Shown here piece after piece: positions 21,525-31,182 of a stretch of 64,000 nucleotides of DNA. A program made the translations under genes and the position numbers. Below the pieces are notes generated by a model, which was given only the letters and a program-made list of their open reading frames with translations, was not told the DNA's origin and made no database searches. Source of the DNA: Archaeoglobales archaeon. GTDB lineage: Archaea; Halobacteriota; Archaeoglobi; Archaeoglobales; Archaeoglobaceae. The stretch lies in contig JARQZL010000117.1 in assembly GCA_029984855.1 (NCBI GenBank), forward strand, positions 1-64,000. Reading direction: 5' to 3'. Position 1 is the stretch's first letter. Each line of letters starts with the position of its first letter.

Positions 21525-22223
21525 ATGCACCAGAAGAGACTTTCAGCTCCAAAAACGATAAAGATTCCCAGAAAAGTGGCTAAATGGCTAACCAGGATAT
21601 CTCCCGGTCCGCACGATAGGAACGCCATTCCATTGCTCGTGGTAGTAAGAGATCTCTTGGAGCTCGCCGACACTGCAAGAGAAGCAAAGAAGATAATCTC
21701 ATCAGGCAAAATTCTTGTCGATGGAAAGCCGAGAAAGAACTACAGATTTCCTGTCGGACTCTTCGATGTGATATCCATTCCCAAGCTTGGCAAGAGCTAC
21801 AGAATGCTGTTCGATGAGAAGGGCAGATACGTTCCCAGAGAGATTGGAGATGAGAAGCTCAAGCTCTATAAGATAGTTAACAAGACCGTTGTCAGGGGTG
21901 GTAAGGTTCAGCTTAACCTGTTTGACGGAACGAACATTCTTGCGGATAACAGCTACAAAACCAAGGACAGCATACTCCTTGAAATTCCTGAAAAAAAGAT
22001 GGTTGACCACCTTCGTTTTGAAGAGGGTGCCCTTGTTATGATTACCGGGGGAACTCATGCAGGAGAGATAGGAAGGATTAAAGAGTACAAGGTAGTTAGA
22101 GGCTCTGCTCCAAATCTTGTTACAATAGAAGGTGAAAGAGAGACGCTCACAACAATTGAAGACCACATATTTGTCGTTGGAAAGCCAGAAGAAGAAAAAC
22201 CCGTAATCGATCTGGGGGTCTGA
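21525..22223 (+). CDS. rps4e: Ribosomal protein eS4
   Basis: RLSAPKTIKIPRKVAKWLTRISPGPHDRNAIPLLVVVRDLL. Confidence 0.97.
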   Translation: MHQKRLSAPKTIKIPRKVAKWLTRISPGPHDRNAIPLLVVVRDLLELADTAREAKKIISSGKILVDGKPRKNYRFPVGLFDVISIPKLGKSYRMLFDEKGRYVPREIGDEKLKLYKIVNKTVVRGGKVQLNLFDGTNILADNSYKTKDSILLEIPEKKMVDHLRFEEGALVMITGGTHAGEIGRIKEYKVVRGSAPNLVTIEGERETLTTIEDHIFVVGKPEEEKPVIDLGV

Positions 22224-22225
22224 GG

Positions 22226-22741
22226 ATGGTTGCCAAAACAGAGAATCCTGCAAGAGAAGTGCTAATTGATAAAGTTGTCATCAATATGGGTGTTGGAGAA
22301 AGTGGAGAAAGACACAAGAAGGCCATTGAACTCTTGGAGCGGCTCACCGGCCAGAAGCCTGTCGTCACATATGCAGAAAAAACAATAAAGAATTTTGGAA
22401 TCAGGAGGGGCGAGGCGATAGGAGTGAAGGTCACGTTAAGGGGAGAGAAAGCTCTGAAGTTTCTCAGAGATGCTCTCAGCGTTAAGGAGTTTAAACTTGG
22501 CAAACGGCAGATAGGAAATGGTGAATTCTCCTTTGGAATACCAGAGCACATTGACCTGCCAGATGTAAGCTACGATCCTGATACGGGTATTTTTGGAATG
22601 GATGTGTGCGTTTCGTTGAGAAGGAGAGGTTACAGAGTTGCAAGAAGAAGAAAGGCAAGGGCCAAAATCGGTAGGAGTCATCGAGTCACGAAGGAAGACA
22701 CAATCGAATTTTTGAAAAACCTTGGCGTAGAGGTGGCATGA
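22226..22741 (+). CDS. rpl5: Ribosomal protein uL5
   Basis: [32 protein letters not shown]. Confidence 0.97.
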   Translation: MVAKTENPAREVLIDKVVINMGVGESGERHKKAIELLERLTGQKPVVTYAEKTIKNFGIRRGEAIGVKVTLRGEKALKFLRDALSVKEFKLGKRQIGNGEFSFGIPEHIDLPDVSYDPDTGIFGMDVCVSLRRRGYRVARRRKARAKIGRSHRVTKEDTIEFLKNLGVEVA

Positions 22742-22893
22742 TGAAGGAAAGAAAGAAAATTTACGGACGTGGAGCCAGTGAATGCAGGAGATGCGGGAGA
22801 AAGAGCGGGCTGGTAAGAAAGTACGGTATATATCTCTGCAGACAGTGTTTTAGAGAAGTTGCATCTGAACTCGGTTTCAAGAAATACTGGTGA
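22741..22893 (+). CDS. rps14: Ribosomal protein uS14 (50 aa, zinc-binding; absent from the supplied ORF track)
   Basis: Hand translation [50 protein letters not shown]; CxxC...CxxC; ATGA-type overlap with rpl5. Confidence 0.97.
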   Translation: MKERKKIYGRGASECRRCGRKSGLVRKYGIYLCRQCFREVASELGFKKYW

Positions 22894-22897
22894 TTGT

Positions 22898-23290
22898 ATG
22901 AGTCTCAGTGATACTCTTTCAAATGCCATGGTGGCAATAAAGAACGCTGAGGTAAGCGGAAAAGGAAAGTGTAAAGTCAGGCCAGCAAGCAAGCTTGTCG
23001 GGAACGTCCTCAGAGTTCTAAAAGACTACGGCTACATCAAAAATTTTGAGTACATAGATGACAGAAAAGGGGGAGAATTTCTGGTAGAGCTCTCTGGAAG
23101 AATAAACGATTGTGGAGCCGTAAGGCCGAGGTTCTCCGTAAAGAAGACCGAATACGAAAATCTCGAAAAAAGGTTTCTGCCAGCAAGGGACTTTGGCATA
23201 CTTATTGTATCTACAGTGAAGGGCGTTATGTCCCAGAAAGAGGCGATGGAACGGGGGCTTGGTGGTGTGTTGCTTGCATACGTTTACTGA
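22898..23290 (+). CDS. rps8: Ribosomal protein uS8
   Basis: [47 protein letters not shown]. Confidence 0.97.
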   Translation: MSLSDTLSNAMVAIKNAEVSGKGKCKVRPASKLVGNVLRVLKDYGYIKNFEYIDDRKGGEFLVELSGRINDCGAVRPRFSVKKTEYENLEKRFLPARDFGILIVSTVKGVMSQKEAMERGLGGVLLAYVY

Positions 23291-23300
23291 GGTGTTAACG

Positions 23301-23837
23301 GTGATAGAACGAACAGTTGAGATTCCGGAAGGTGTAGAAGTCTCAATTGAAGGGGATGACATCAGAGGCTACTTCGTTACGGTTAAAGGACCGAAGGGGG
23401 AGAACTCCAAGCTTTTGAAGTACAGAGATGTTCATGTACTGAAGGAAGATGGAAAGATCAGGGTATATACAGAAACGACGAAATCGAAGCAGAGGGCAAT
23501 GGTTGGAACTTTCGCAGCCCATATAAGCAATCTGCTCAGGGGTGTTACTGAAGGATTTCAGTACAAGCTCAAGGTTCTCTATTCACATTTCCCGATAAAG
23601 CTGAGAGTTGAGGGAAGAGACGTGATAATCGAGAACTTCCTCGGTGAAAAGCATCCAAGGAGAGCAAGAATATTTGGAAGGTGTGATGTAAAAATCAGTG
23701 GCAATGAGATATTGGTTGAAGGGGTTGACAAGGAGGAATGCGGGCAAACTGCAGCAAATCTCGAACAGACAACGAGAATTAAAAATCTGGATGTGAGAGT
23801 ATTTCAGGACGGAATTTACATAGTGGAGAAGCCGTGA
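23301..23837 (+). CDS. rpl6: Ribosomal protein uL6 (GTG start at 23301)
   Basis: [35 protein letters not shown] track start lies upstream inside rps8. Confidence 0.95.
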   Translation: MIERTVEIPEGVEVSIEGDDIRGYFVTVKGPKGENSKLLKYRDVHVLKEDGKIRVYTETTKSKQRAMVGTFAAHISNLLRGVTEGFQYKLKVLYSHFPIKLRVEGRDVIIENFLGEKHPRRARIFGRCDVKISGNEILVEGVDKEECGQTAANLEQTTRIKNLDVRVFQDGIYIVEKP

Positions 23838-23848
23838 GGTGTTGACAG

Positions 23849-24229
23849 ATGAACCTTCTGAAGCTCAGAAGAAGACTCAAAGCAAGAAGACCCGAATTTA
23901 AGAGATATGAATCTCACAAAAAGTTGAAACTGAGTGATAAGGGATGGAGAAAGCCGAGGGGCAGACACAGCAAACTCAGACAGAGGTACGGTGGCAAGTG
24001 GAGCGGAAGAATTCTTGTTACCGCCGGGTTTGGCTCTCCAAAGGCCGTAAGGGGACTGCATCCGAGCGGGAAAGAAGAGATACTGGTTCACACTCCAAAG
24101 CAGCTTGAGAATATAAATCCTGAAAAGCAGGCGGCAAGAATTGCTTCAGGCGTTGGCACTAAAAAAAGGCTTGTAATTGAAGAAAAAGCAAAAGAAATGG
24201 GCATAACTGTGCTCAACGCAAGCAGGTGA
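23849..24229 (+). CDS. rpl32e: Ribosomal protein eL32
   Basis: RPEFKRYESHKKLKLSDKGWRKPRGRHSKLRQRYGGK. Confidence 0.97.
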   Translation: MNLLKLRRRLKARRPEFKRYESHKKLKLSDKGWRKPRGRHSKLRQRYGGKWSGRILVTAGFGSPKAVRGLHPSGKEEILVHTPKQLENINPEKQAARIASGVGTKKRLVIEEKAKEMGITVLNASR

Positions 24230-24234
24230 TAACT

Positions 24235-24681
24235 ATGGATTTGAGATTCCAGAGGAGGCTTGCAGCAAAAATTCTTGGGTGTGGCAGGGAAAGAGTTTGG
24301 ATGGATCCGAATTCTCTGAGCGATATTGCTGAAGCTGCAACCAAGGAGGATATAAGAAAACTCATAGAAGATGGGATTATAAAGAGAAAGCCCGTAACAG
24401 GTATCAGCAGAGCGAGAATAAACCAGAAGAACAGTCAAAAGAGGAAGGGAAGGCGAAGGGGACATGGCAGTAGAAAGGGGAAGAAGGGCGCAGGAGCACC
24501 CTCAAAAGAGCTGTGGATTGCAAGGATAAGGGTACTGAGAAGGCGACTCAGGTTTTTAAGAGATGCAGAAATGATCGACCGTAGAACATACCGTATGCTC
24601 TACAGAAGAGCAAAAGGCGGAGAATTCAGAAATGTGGCTCACCTTGATGCATACGTTCAATCAATAATCCATAAGAGGTGA
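24235..24681 (+). CDS. rpl19e: Ribosomal protein eL19
   Basis: [44 protein letters not shown]. Confidence 0.97.
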   Translation: MDLRFQRRLAAKILGCGRERVWMDPNSLSDIAEAATKEDIRKLIEDGIIKRKPVTGISRARINQKNSQKRKGRRRGHGSRKGKKGAGAPSKELWIARIRVLRRRLRFLRDAEMIDRRTYRMLYRRAKGGEFRNVAHLDAYVQSIIHKR

Positions 24682-24686
24682 TATAT

Positions 24687-25238
24687 TTGGCAAAAGGCCC
24701 GCGATATAGGGTAAAATTTAGAAGAAGGCGAGAAGGTAAGACAGATTACAGGAAGAGACTCAAACTCATCCTTTCAAGAAAGCCAAGACTTGTTGTGAGA
24801 GTAACGAACAGAAGAGTAATTGCTCAGGTTGTGGAATATAGCCCAGATGGGGACAGGGTTATAGTCGGAGTAGATTCCTCAATGCTTGAGAAATTTGGCT
24901 GGAAGGGTTGCATCGGCAATACCCCCGCCGCATATCTGACAGGTCTCCTGATTGCGAGAAAGGCTCTTTCAAAAAACATCAATGAAGTTGTGCTGGACAT
25001 AGGCCTGCACTCTCCAATAAAGGGTTCAAAGGTCTTTGCAGTACTTCGAGGGGCAGTTGAAGCAGGGCTTATCATCCCCCACAGCCCCGATGTGTTCCCG
25101 GATGATTCACGCATAAAGGGAGAGCATATAGCCAGATACTACACAGGTTCCGGCAGGCTTACGTATAAGCTGGATCCATCACAGCTTCCGTCTCATGTTG
25201 ATGAGATAAAGAGCAGGATAATGGAGATGGTACAATGA
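24687..25238 (+). CDS. rpl18: Ribosomal protein uL18, probable TTG start
   Basis: [30 protein letters not shown]; the upstream GTG (24678) lies inside the SD GAGGTGAT, so TTG 24687 is a better start. Confidence 0.93.
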   Translation: MAKGPRYRVKFRRRREGKTDYRKRLKLILSRKPRLVVRVTNRRVIAQVVEYSPDGDRVIVGVDSSMLEKFGWKGCIGNTPAAYLTGLLIARKALSKNINEVVLDIGLHSPIKGSKVFAVLRGAVEAGLIIPHSPDVFPDDSRIKGEHIARYYTGSGRLTYKLDPSQLPSHVDEIKSRIMEMVQ

Positions 25239-25831
25239 TTGAAGAGTGGGTACCGAGAACGCGGCTTGGAAAGCTGGTGGCAGATGGCAAGATAAAGAGT
25301 CTGGATGATGCAATAGCAAGCGGCCTGCCCCTGAAGGAGCCGGAAATAGTCGATGTTCTTCTCCCAGAACTCGAAGATGAAGTTCTGGAAATTTCTATGG
25401 TTCAAAGGATGACAGACAGCGGTAGAAGGACGAAGTTTAGAGTTACAGCGGTAATTGGCAACAGAGATGGTTACGTCGGGGTTGGTGTTGGCAAATCAGC
25501 TCAGGTTGCTCCAGCAATCCAGAAAGCCATAAGCAACGCAAAAATAAATATCTTTAAGGTTCAGCGTGGCTGTGGCTCATGGGAGTGCGGGTGCGGAACA
25601 GAGCACTCCATTCCTTATAAGGTCACGGGAAGTGCCGGCAGTGTTCGTGTAACCCTCATCCCCGGGCCAAAGGGTCTGGGACTCGTTGCCGGAGATGTGG
25701 CAAAGAAGGTTCTTGAGCTGGCCGGTGTCAAGGATGTCTGGACATTCACCAATGGCAGCACAAAAACAACGATCAATTTCGCAAGAGCAACGTATAAAGC
25801 ACTCAAACAGACCATGTACATCAAGAGGTGA
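25235..25831 (+). CDS. rps5: Ribosomal protein uS5
   Basis: [37 protein letters not shown]. Confidence 0.98.
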   Translation: MIEEWVPRTRLGKLVADGKIKSLDDAIASGLPLKEPEIVDVLLPELEDEVLEISMVQRMTDSGRRTKFRVTAVIGNRDGYVGVGVGKSAQVAPAIQKAISNAKINIFKVQRGCGSWECGCGTEHSIPYKVTGSAGSVRVTLIPGPKGLGLVAGDVAKKVLELAGVKDVWTFTNGSTKTTINFARATYKALKQTMYIKR

Positions 25832-25835
25832 TTGC

Positions 25836-26291
25836 ATGTTTGCTGTTATAAGACTCAGGGGTAATGTAAACGTAAACAGAAAAATAAGAGAGACCCTTGC
25901 GATGCTGCGTCTCTACAAAAAGCACCACTGCACAGTGGTTCCCGATACGCCTTCATATAGAGGAATGCTCAACGTGGTTAAGGACTACGTTGCCTATGGA
26001 AAGATAGATGCAGAAAACCTTGCAACTCTGCTCAGAAAAAGGGGCAGGTTGACTGGAAACAAACCCGTTACTGATGAATACGTGAGAGAGACTCTGGGCT
26101 ATTCATCCATTGAGGAGTTTGCAAAAGCCGTTGTTGAGGGTAAGGCAAATCTTAAAGATTTACCTGAATTGAAACCAGTTTTTAGGCTACATCCACCAAG
26201 AAAAGGTCTCAAAAATATAAAGTGGCATTATCCTCTGGGTGATCTTGGAGAACATGGCGAAATAGCCAGGTTACTTTACAGAATGAGGTGA
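25836..26291 (+). CDS. rpl30: Ribosomal protein uL30
   Basis: MFAVIRLRGNVNVNRKIRETLAMLRLYKKHHCTVVPDTPSYRGML; start at ATG 25836. Confidence 0.97.
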   Translation: MFAVIRLRGNVNVNRKIRETLAMLRLYKKHHCTVVPDTPSYRGMLNVVKDYVAYGKIDAENLATLLRKRGRLTGNKPVTDEYVRETLGYSSIEEFAKAVVEGKANLKDLPELKPVFRLHPPRKGLKNIKWHYPLGDLGEHGEIARLLYRMR

Positions 26292-26295
26292 TGAT

Positions 26296-26808
26296 ATGCC
26301 AAAGCCCAAGATCAAAAAGATCAGAGGGACAAGAACCTGTGGAGGAGGTTCCCATAAAAACAACAGAAGTGGAAGGGGGAGCAGAGGAGGTGCTGGCAAA
26401 GCCGGGATGTTCAAGCACAAGTACATCAAGGCAATGAAGACCGGTTATGAAATAGGCAAGTACGGCTTTACCAGGCCTAAATCGATAAGATTGGATTGCA
26501 AGACAGTCAGATCCATTAAAGGAAGGCTTAGGGAGCTTAGAAAAGAAGGAAAGCTTGATGAATGCACCTACAGATTTCTCTATTCCCGTCCCGAGCTTAA
26601 CGTTGGAGAGCTTGATATTATAATAGATAACCTGGTTAGGCTCGGTATTGCATCAAAGGAGGGTGACGTTTACTCAATAGATCTTTCAGAGCTCGGGTAC
26701 ACAAAGCTTCTTGGGGGAGGCAGGGTCAGAAAAGCAATCAGAGTTACAGTTGATCACGTGACTCCCAGAGCGGCCGAAAAGATACAGCAGGCGGGCGGAG
26801 CCGTTTAG
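26296..26808 (+). CDS. rpl15: Ribosomal protein uL15
   Basis: RGTRTCGGGSHKNNRSGRGSRGGAGKAG. Confidence 0.97.
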   Translation: MPKPKIKKIRGTRTCGGGSHKNNRSGRGSRGGAGKAGMFKHKYIKAMKTGYEIGKYGFTRPKSIRLDCKTVRSIKGRLRELRKEGKLDECTYRFLYSRPELNVGELDIIIDNLVRLGIASKEGDVYSIDLSELGYTKLLGGGRVRKAIRVTVDHVTPRAAEKIQQAGGAV

Positions 26809-26819
26809 GGGGCTGAGAG

Positions 26820-28295
26820 ATGGATGAGATAATCAAGAAACTACAACCTTATTTTGAGCGGATTCCGAGTGTTGAACGGCCAAAAGGACATATCCCCTTT
26901 AAAGAGAAGTTCGGATGGATAATTGCGGTTCTTCTTCTGTATTTCGTTCTATCCAATGTTCCTGTTTTCGGGTTATCTCCTGAATCTATAGATATATTTG
27001 AAAGATACCGGGCGTTTTTTGCTGGTAAAAGTGGTTCGATAATAGCCCTGGGTATAGGGCCAATCGTCACTGCGTCAATCATACTCCAGCTTCTCGTTGG
27101 AGCTGGAATAATAAGTCTTGATTTAACAGATCCTGATGATAGAGCAGCATATCAGGATTTTCAGAGGTTTCTTGTTTTTGTAATGATTGCACTCGAAGCC
27201 CTTCCCCAGATACTCGGTGGTTTCTTAAAGCCAAATCTTAGTGTAGCAGCACAGCTTGGGGTCTCTCCTGGTTTGCTCTCTTTCCTCATATTTATCCAGC
27301 TGTTCATAGGTGGAGTTTTGATTGTTTATATGGATGAAGTTGTATCGAAATGGGGCATAGGCAGTGGTGTCAGCCTTTTCATCCTTGCTGGAATATCCCA
27401 GTCCATAATTACCGGTCTTTTCAACTGGGTAGTGCCAAAAGGCAGCAAGATGCCCGCAGGAATAATACCCCGGTGGATATGGATATCACAGAACGTACCG
27501 CCCGAGCAGCTCCTCACAGCAAGCGGAATGGGATTTCTGCTAATAGACGGGGGGGCTCTTGCAATTATAACAACTCTGGTGATTATTTTTCTCGTCGTCT
27601 TTGCAGAGGGCACACGTGTTGAAATACCGCTCGCCCATTCCCTTGTAAGGGGTGCAAGAGGTCGCTTTCCCATAAAGCTCATATATGCAAGTGTTCTGCC
27701 GATGATATTTGTGAGAGCCTTGCAGGCAAATGTTCAGATAATGGGAATGGTTCTGTACAGAAAGGGGATAACAATATTCGGGGAATACGTCGGTTCAAGG
27801 CCAATAAGCGGCCTTATGTATATGCTCTCTCCGGTAAGAAGCCCCTATGACTGGATTCCTGCTCTTGTAAAGCAGAATCCTTACTTTGCAGATATGCCAA
27901 GCTGGATGATAACGGGTCATCTGCTCATAGACGCAACAATTCTTGTTATGGGTGGTATGCTCTTTGCAATCTTCTGGGTTCAGACGTCAGGCATGGACGC
28001 AAGAACCGTTGCTGATCAGCTCGCAAAATCGGGAATGCAGGTTCCTGGATTTCGCAAAAGGCCACAGGTTCTTGCAAGGGTTCTGAGCAGATATATACCC
28101 AAGGTTACGGTTGTGGGTGGTGCAGCAATTGGTGTCCTCACACTGATTGCCAACATGCTCGGAACAATAGGTAACGTTACCGGAACCGGTTTGCTGCTTG
28201 CTGTCAGCATAGCATATAAGTTCTATGAAGATCTGGCAAAGGAACAGCTTACTGAGATGCACCCGATGATCCGTAAGCTGCTGGGTGAGGAATGA
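26820..28295 (+). CDS. secY: Protein translocase subunit SecY
   Basis: Multi-TM ORF; TGLFNWVVPKGSKMPAG, GARGRFPIKLIYASVLPMIFVRALQANVQ. Confidence 0.98.
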   Translation: MDEIIKKLQPYFERIPSVERPKGHIPFKEKFGWIIAVLLLYFVLSNVPVFGLSPESIDIFERYRAFFAGKSGSIIALGIGPIVTASIILQLLVGAGIISLDLTDPDDRAAYQDFQRFLVFVMIALEALPQILGGFLKPNLSVAAQLGVSPGLLSFLIFIQLFIGGVLIVYMDEVVSKWGIGSGVSLFILAGISQSIITGLFNWVVPKGSKMPAGIIPRWIWISQNVPPEQLLTASGMGFLLIDGGALAIITTLVIIFLVVFAEGTRVEIPLAHSLVRGARGRFPIKLIYASVLPMIFVRALQANVQIMGMVLYRKGITIFGEYVGSRPISGLMYMLSPVRSPYDWIPALVKQNPYFADMPSWMITGHLLIDATILVMGGMLFAIFWVQTSGMDARTVADQLAKSGMQVPGFRKRPQVLARVLSRYIPKVTVVGGAAIGVLTLIANMLGTIGNVTGTGLLLAVSIAYKFYEDLAKEQLTEMHPMIRKLLGEE

Positions 28296-28924
28296 TGAAG
28301 AAGAGAATACGACGGATGGTGGATGGAGCTCTTTTTGGTATTGGGTTACTTTTCATGTTCGGGGTGCTGAGCAGTGATTTCAGGCTCAAAATTGCAGGTC
28401 TCGCCGCTCCGTTTCTTGACCCCCTTCTTGTGTTTCCAATTCATGTGGTCATTTTCATACTTGCATTCATAACGGGAGCGTACTCATCACTGATTCAGAA
28501 GTATGCGGTTGATATGGAGAAGGTCAAGAAAATTCAGCAGAAGGTAATGGCATTTCAGAAGGAGTACATGGAGGCAATGAAGAAGAACAACCAGGCTAAA
28601 CTGAAGAAACTTGAGGAAAAGAAGCCAGAGATACAGAAGCTTCAGGGAGAAATGATGGGCAGCCAGATGAGGACGATGTTTTACACTGTTGCTGTAACTC
28701 TCCCGATCTTCTACTGGCTCTGGGTGAAAATATACAACATCCACACGAAGGTAAGCACATACTACGGCCTCGAAAGCAAGTTCATGGTCACGGTTCCATT
28801 CAGCGGAACAATTCACGTCAGTGACTCACTATCACCCTTGCCTATCCCGTGGTGGATTTTCTGGTACTTCCTCTGCTCTGTCATGCTCTCTCAGATTGTA
28901 AAAAAGGTTTTCAAGCTGGGATAG
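28292..28924 (+). CDS. DUF106 / archaeal Oxa1-YidC-like insertase
   Basis: About 3-TM protein with coiled-coil KKIQQKVMAFQKEYMEAMKKNNQAKLKKLEEKKPEIQKLQGEMMGSQMRTMFYTVAVTLPIFYWLWV, next to secY. Confidence 0.88.
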   Translation: MMKKRIRRMVDGALFGIGLLFMFGVLSSDFRLKIAGLAAPFLDPLLVFPIHVVIFILAFITGAYSSLIQKYAVDMEKVKKIQQKVMAFQKEYMEAMKKNNQAKLKKLEEKKPEIQKLQGEMMGSQMRTMFYTVAVTLPIFYWLWVKIYNIHTKVSTYYGLESKFMVTVPFSGTIHVSDSLSPLPIPWWIFWYFLCSVMLSQIVKKVFKLG

Positions 28925-28925
28925 T

Positions 28926-29453
28926 ATGAAGATTACCATTTCTGGCCCGCCAGGAAGTGGAACGAGTACTGTAGCAGATATTGTAGCCTCAAAGCTCGGA
29001 TTTAAGCTCGTTTCTGCCGGTGAAATTTTCAGGCGGCTTGCAAGAGAGAAGGGGTATTCTCTGGAAGAGTTCAGCAGAATTGCCGAGGAAAATGAGGAAA
29101 TAGATATGTTCATCGATCATACTCAGAAGGAAATGGCAGAAAAAGAGGAGAATGTGGTTGTTGAAGGCAGGCTCTCCGGCTGGATGATTGAAAAAGCCCT
29201 TAAAATCATGATAGTCGCAGACGAGGAGACAAGATATAAAAGAATTGCGAAAAGAGAGAACAAACCAGTCGAGCAGATAAGAGTGGAGACGAAAAAAAGG
29301 GAGGAGTATGAGAGAGACAGGTACAGGAAGTATTACGGCATAGATATTGATGACTGGAGCATATACGATCTGGTCATAAATTCTGGCCATTTTGGAGCAG
29401 AAGGTATTGCTGAGATAATTCTGAAGGCTGTTGAGCACATCAGTTTTGAGTGA
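28926..29453 (+). CDS. cmk: Cytidylate kinase (archaeal type)
   Basis: MKITISGPPGSGTSTVADIVASKLGFKLVSAGEIFRRLAREKG. Confidence 0.93.
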   Translation: MKITISGPPGSGTSTVADIVASKLGFKLVSAGEIFRRLAREKGYSLEEFSRIAEENEEIDMFIDHTQKEMAEKEENVVVEGRLSGWMIEKALKIMIVADEETRYKRIAKRENKPVEQIRVETKKREEYERDRYRKYYGIDIDDWSIYDLVINSGHFGAEGIAEIILKAVEHISFE

Positions 29454-29481
29454 CTTCTAAACTCATCTGTATTTAAAAGAA

Positions 29482-30042
29482 TCAAACCTCTATCTCCTCT
29501 CCCACCTCAACAATTCTGCAGTTGATGCCCTCTTTATCCAGCCTATCTTTCAAGCCTTCTGCATTGCTTCGCTTCTTTTCGGAGTAGTGGAATGGCACAA
29601 CGAGCTCTGGCTTCAGCCTCAAAAACTCGTTGACGTAGTCATCGTAGTAGTCCGGGAAGCAGGCAGTGAAGACGAGCTTAATCCCTCCAGCATCAGGGAA
29701 TTTTGCGGAGTCACCGGGATGCAGGACTCCATTGTAAAAGTAGCTGTAACTTTCCTTTGAACCCCAGCACCAGCTCTCTAAAATCTTTATTCCGTTTATT
29801 TCTTTACCAGCCTCGGCCCTTATTCCTTCAAGCCCGTACTGCTCAAGCACAAACTCAGGAGCTACGAGTTGTTTCGCATCCAGCGCCTTGAATTTCTCCA
29901 GATCAAAGTGGTCGTCGTGCTCGTGCGTTACAAGCACGTAGTCTATTCCCTTCTCAGGTTCGACTACATAGTTTGGGTCAATAACAATGTGCTCTTCTCC
30001 GAATATCTCAACACATGAGTTGCCCAGCCATCTGACCTTCAT
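29482..30042 (-). CDS. MBL-fold metal-dependent hydrolase (UlaG-like)
   Basis: MKVRWLGNSCVEIFGEEHIVIDPNYV...VLVTHEHDDHFD; GDSAKFPDAGGI. Confidence 0.85.
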   Translation of the reverse strand: MKVRWLGNSCVEIFGEEHIVIDPNYVVEPEKGIDYVLVTHEHDDHFDLEKFKALDAKQLVAPEFVLEQYGLEGIRAEAGKEINGIKILESWCWGSKESYSYFYNGVLHPGDSAKFPDAGGIKLVFTACFPDYYDDYVNEFLRLKPELVVPFHYSEKKRSNAEGLKDRLDKEGINCRIVEVGEEIEV

Positions 30043-30112
30043 ACCCTCACTATGAAATCTGAAGATATATCACTTTCTGTCCTGCGTTCTGCAGCCAAAC
30101 CTTTAAAAGCCA

Positions 30113-31135
30113 ATGAGAGATGGAGAAGCAATGGGCAAGAGCAATGGCATCATTGAAGAGAAGAGCTTTGGAGAGCGATTTTATGTCAGAGAGGAAGGAG
30201 CAGATGCAAACGAAGGTTACGGTTGCTATCCTTTTAAGCGTCCCATGAACGAGTATATAAGAAAGGGTTTTGTCTGTATAGACAAGCCAATGGGGCCCAG
30301 CAGTCACGAAGTTGTTGTATGGGTTCGTAGAATGCTAAATGTAAGCAAAACAGGGCATGCAGGAACTCTCGATCCCCGTGTCACCGGTGTTCTGCCGGTT
30401 CTTATTGAAGACGCAACGAAACTTGTTAAAGTCCTTCAAAGCTCTGAGAAGGAGTACGTTGCTCTTATGCACCTCCATGATGACGTCAGCAGTGAGAAGA
30501 TTGAAAGAGTGATGTCTCTCTTCAGGGGAAAGATATACCAGCGCCCTCCTTTGAAGTCCGCAGTGAAGAAAAGAATCAGAACCAGAGAAATTTATGAAAT
30601 AGACATCCTCGAAATAGAGGGCAGAGACGTGCTGTTCAGAGTCAGATGCAGTGCAGGGACGTACATACGGAAGCTGTGCATGGACATCGGTGAGGTACTT
30701 GGATGTGGTGCTCACATGCAGGAACTCAGGAGGATAAGAACCGGAGTTTTTGATGAATCCATGACCTGCACCCTGCATGATCTGCTCGATGCCTACGTTT
30801 TCTGGAAAGAGGAAGGAGTTGAGGACTACCTCAGGGCGATAGTTAAACCGATGGAGTTCGCCGTTGCGAATATGCCCAAGGTTGTAGTGAAAGACTCGGC
30901 CGTGGATGCCTTATGCCATGGGGCTGATTTAATGGCAAAAGGGCTTGTTTACATCGAAAAGAACGTGAAGAAAAGCACAGAAGTGGCAGTATTCACCCTG
31001 AAGCATGAGCTTGTGGCACTTGGTACGGCACTCATGGATGCAGAGGACATGCTCAGTGCGAGGAGGGGCGCAGTTATAGATATTTCAAGAGTTATAATGG
31101 AGAGAGGAACGTATCCGGCAATGTGGAGGACTTGA
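30113..31135 (+). CDS. cbf5: tRNA/rRNA pseudouridine synthase Cbf5 (TruB family)
   Basis: GFVCIDKPMGPSSHEVVVWVRRMLNVSKTGHAGTLDPRVTGVLPV; C-terminal PUA-like region. Confidence 0.95.
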   Translation: MRDGEAMGKSNGIIEEKSFGERFYVREEGADANEGYGCYPFKRPMNEYIRKGFVCIDKPMGPSSHEVVVWVRRMLNVSKTGHAGTLDPRVTGVLPVLIEDATKLVKVLQSSEKEYVALMHLHDDVSSEKIERVMSLFRGKIYQRPPLKSAVKKRIRTREIYEIDILEIEGRDVLFRVRCSAGTYIRKLCMDIGEVLGCGAHMQELRRIRTGVFDESMTCTLHDLLDAYVFWKEEGVEDYLRAIVKPMEFAVANMPKVVVKDSAVDALCHGADLMAKGLVYIEKNVKKSTEVAVFTLKHELVALGTALMDAEDMLSARRGAVIDISRVIMERGTYPAMWRT

Positions 31136-31182
31136 TGTGAGGATGCCAAAGTAACCGAAAGATTTTTAACAAGGATAAAAAT

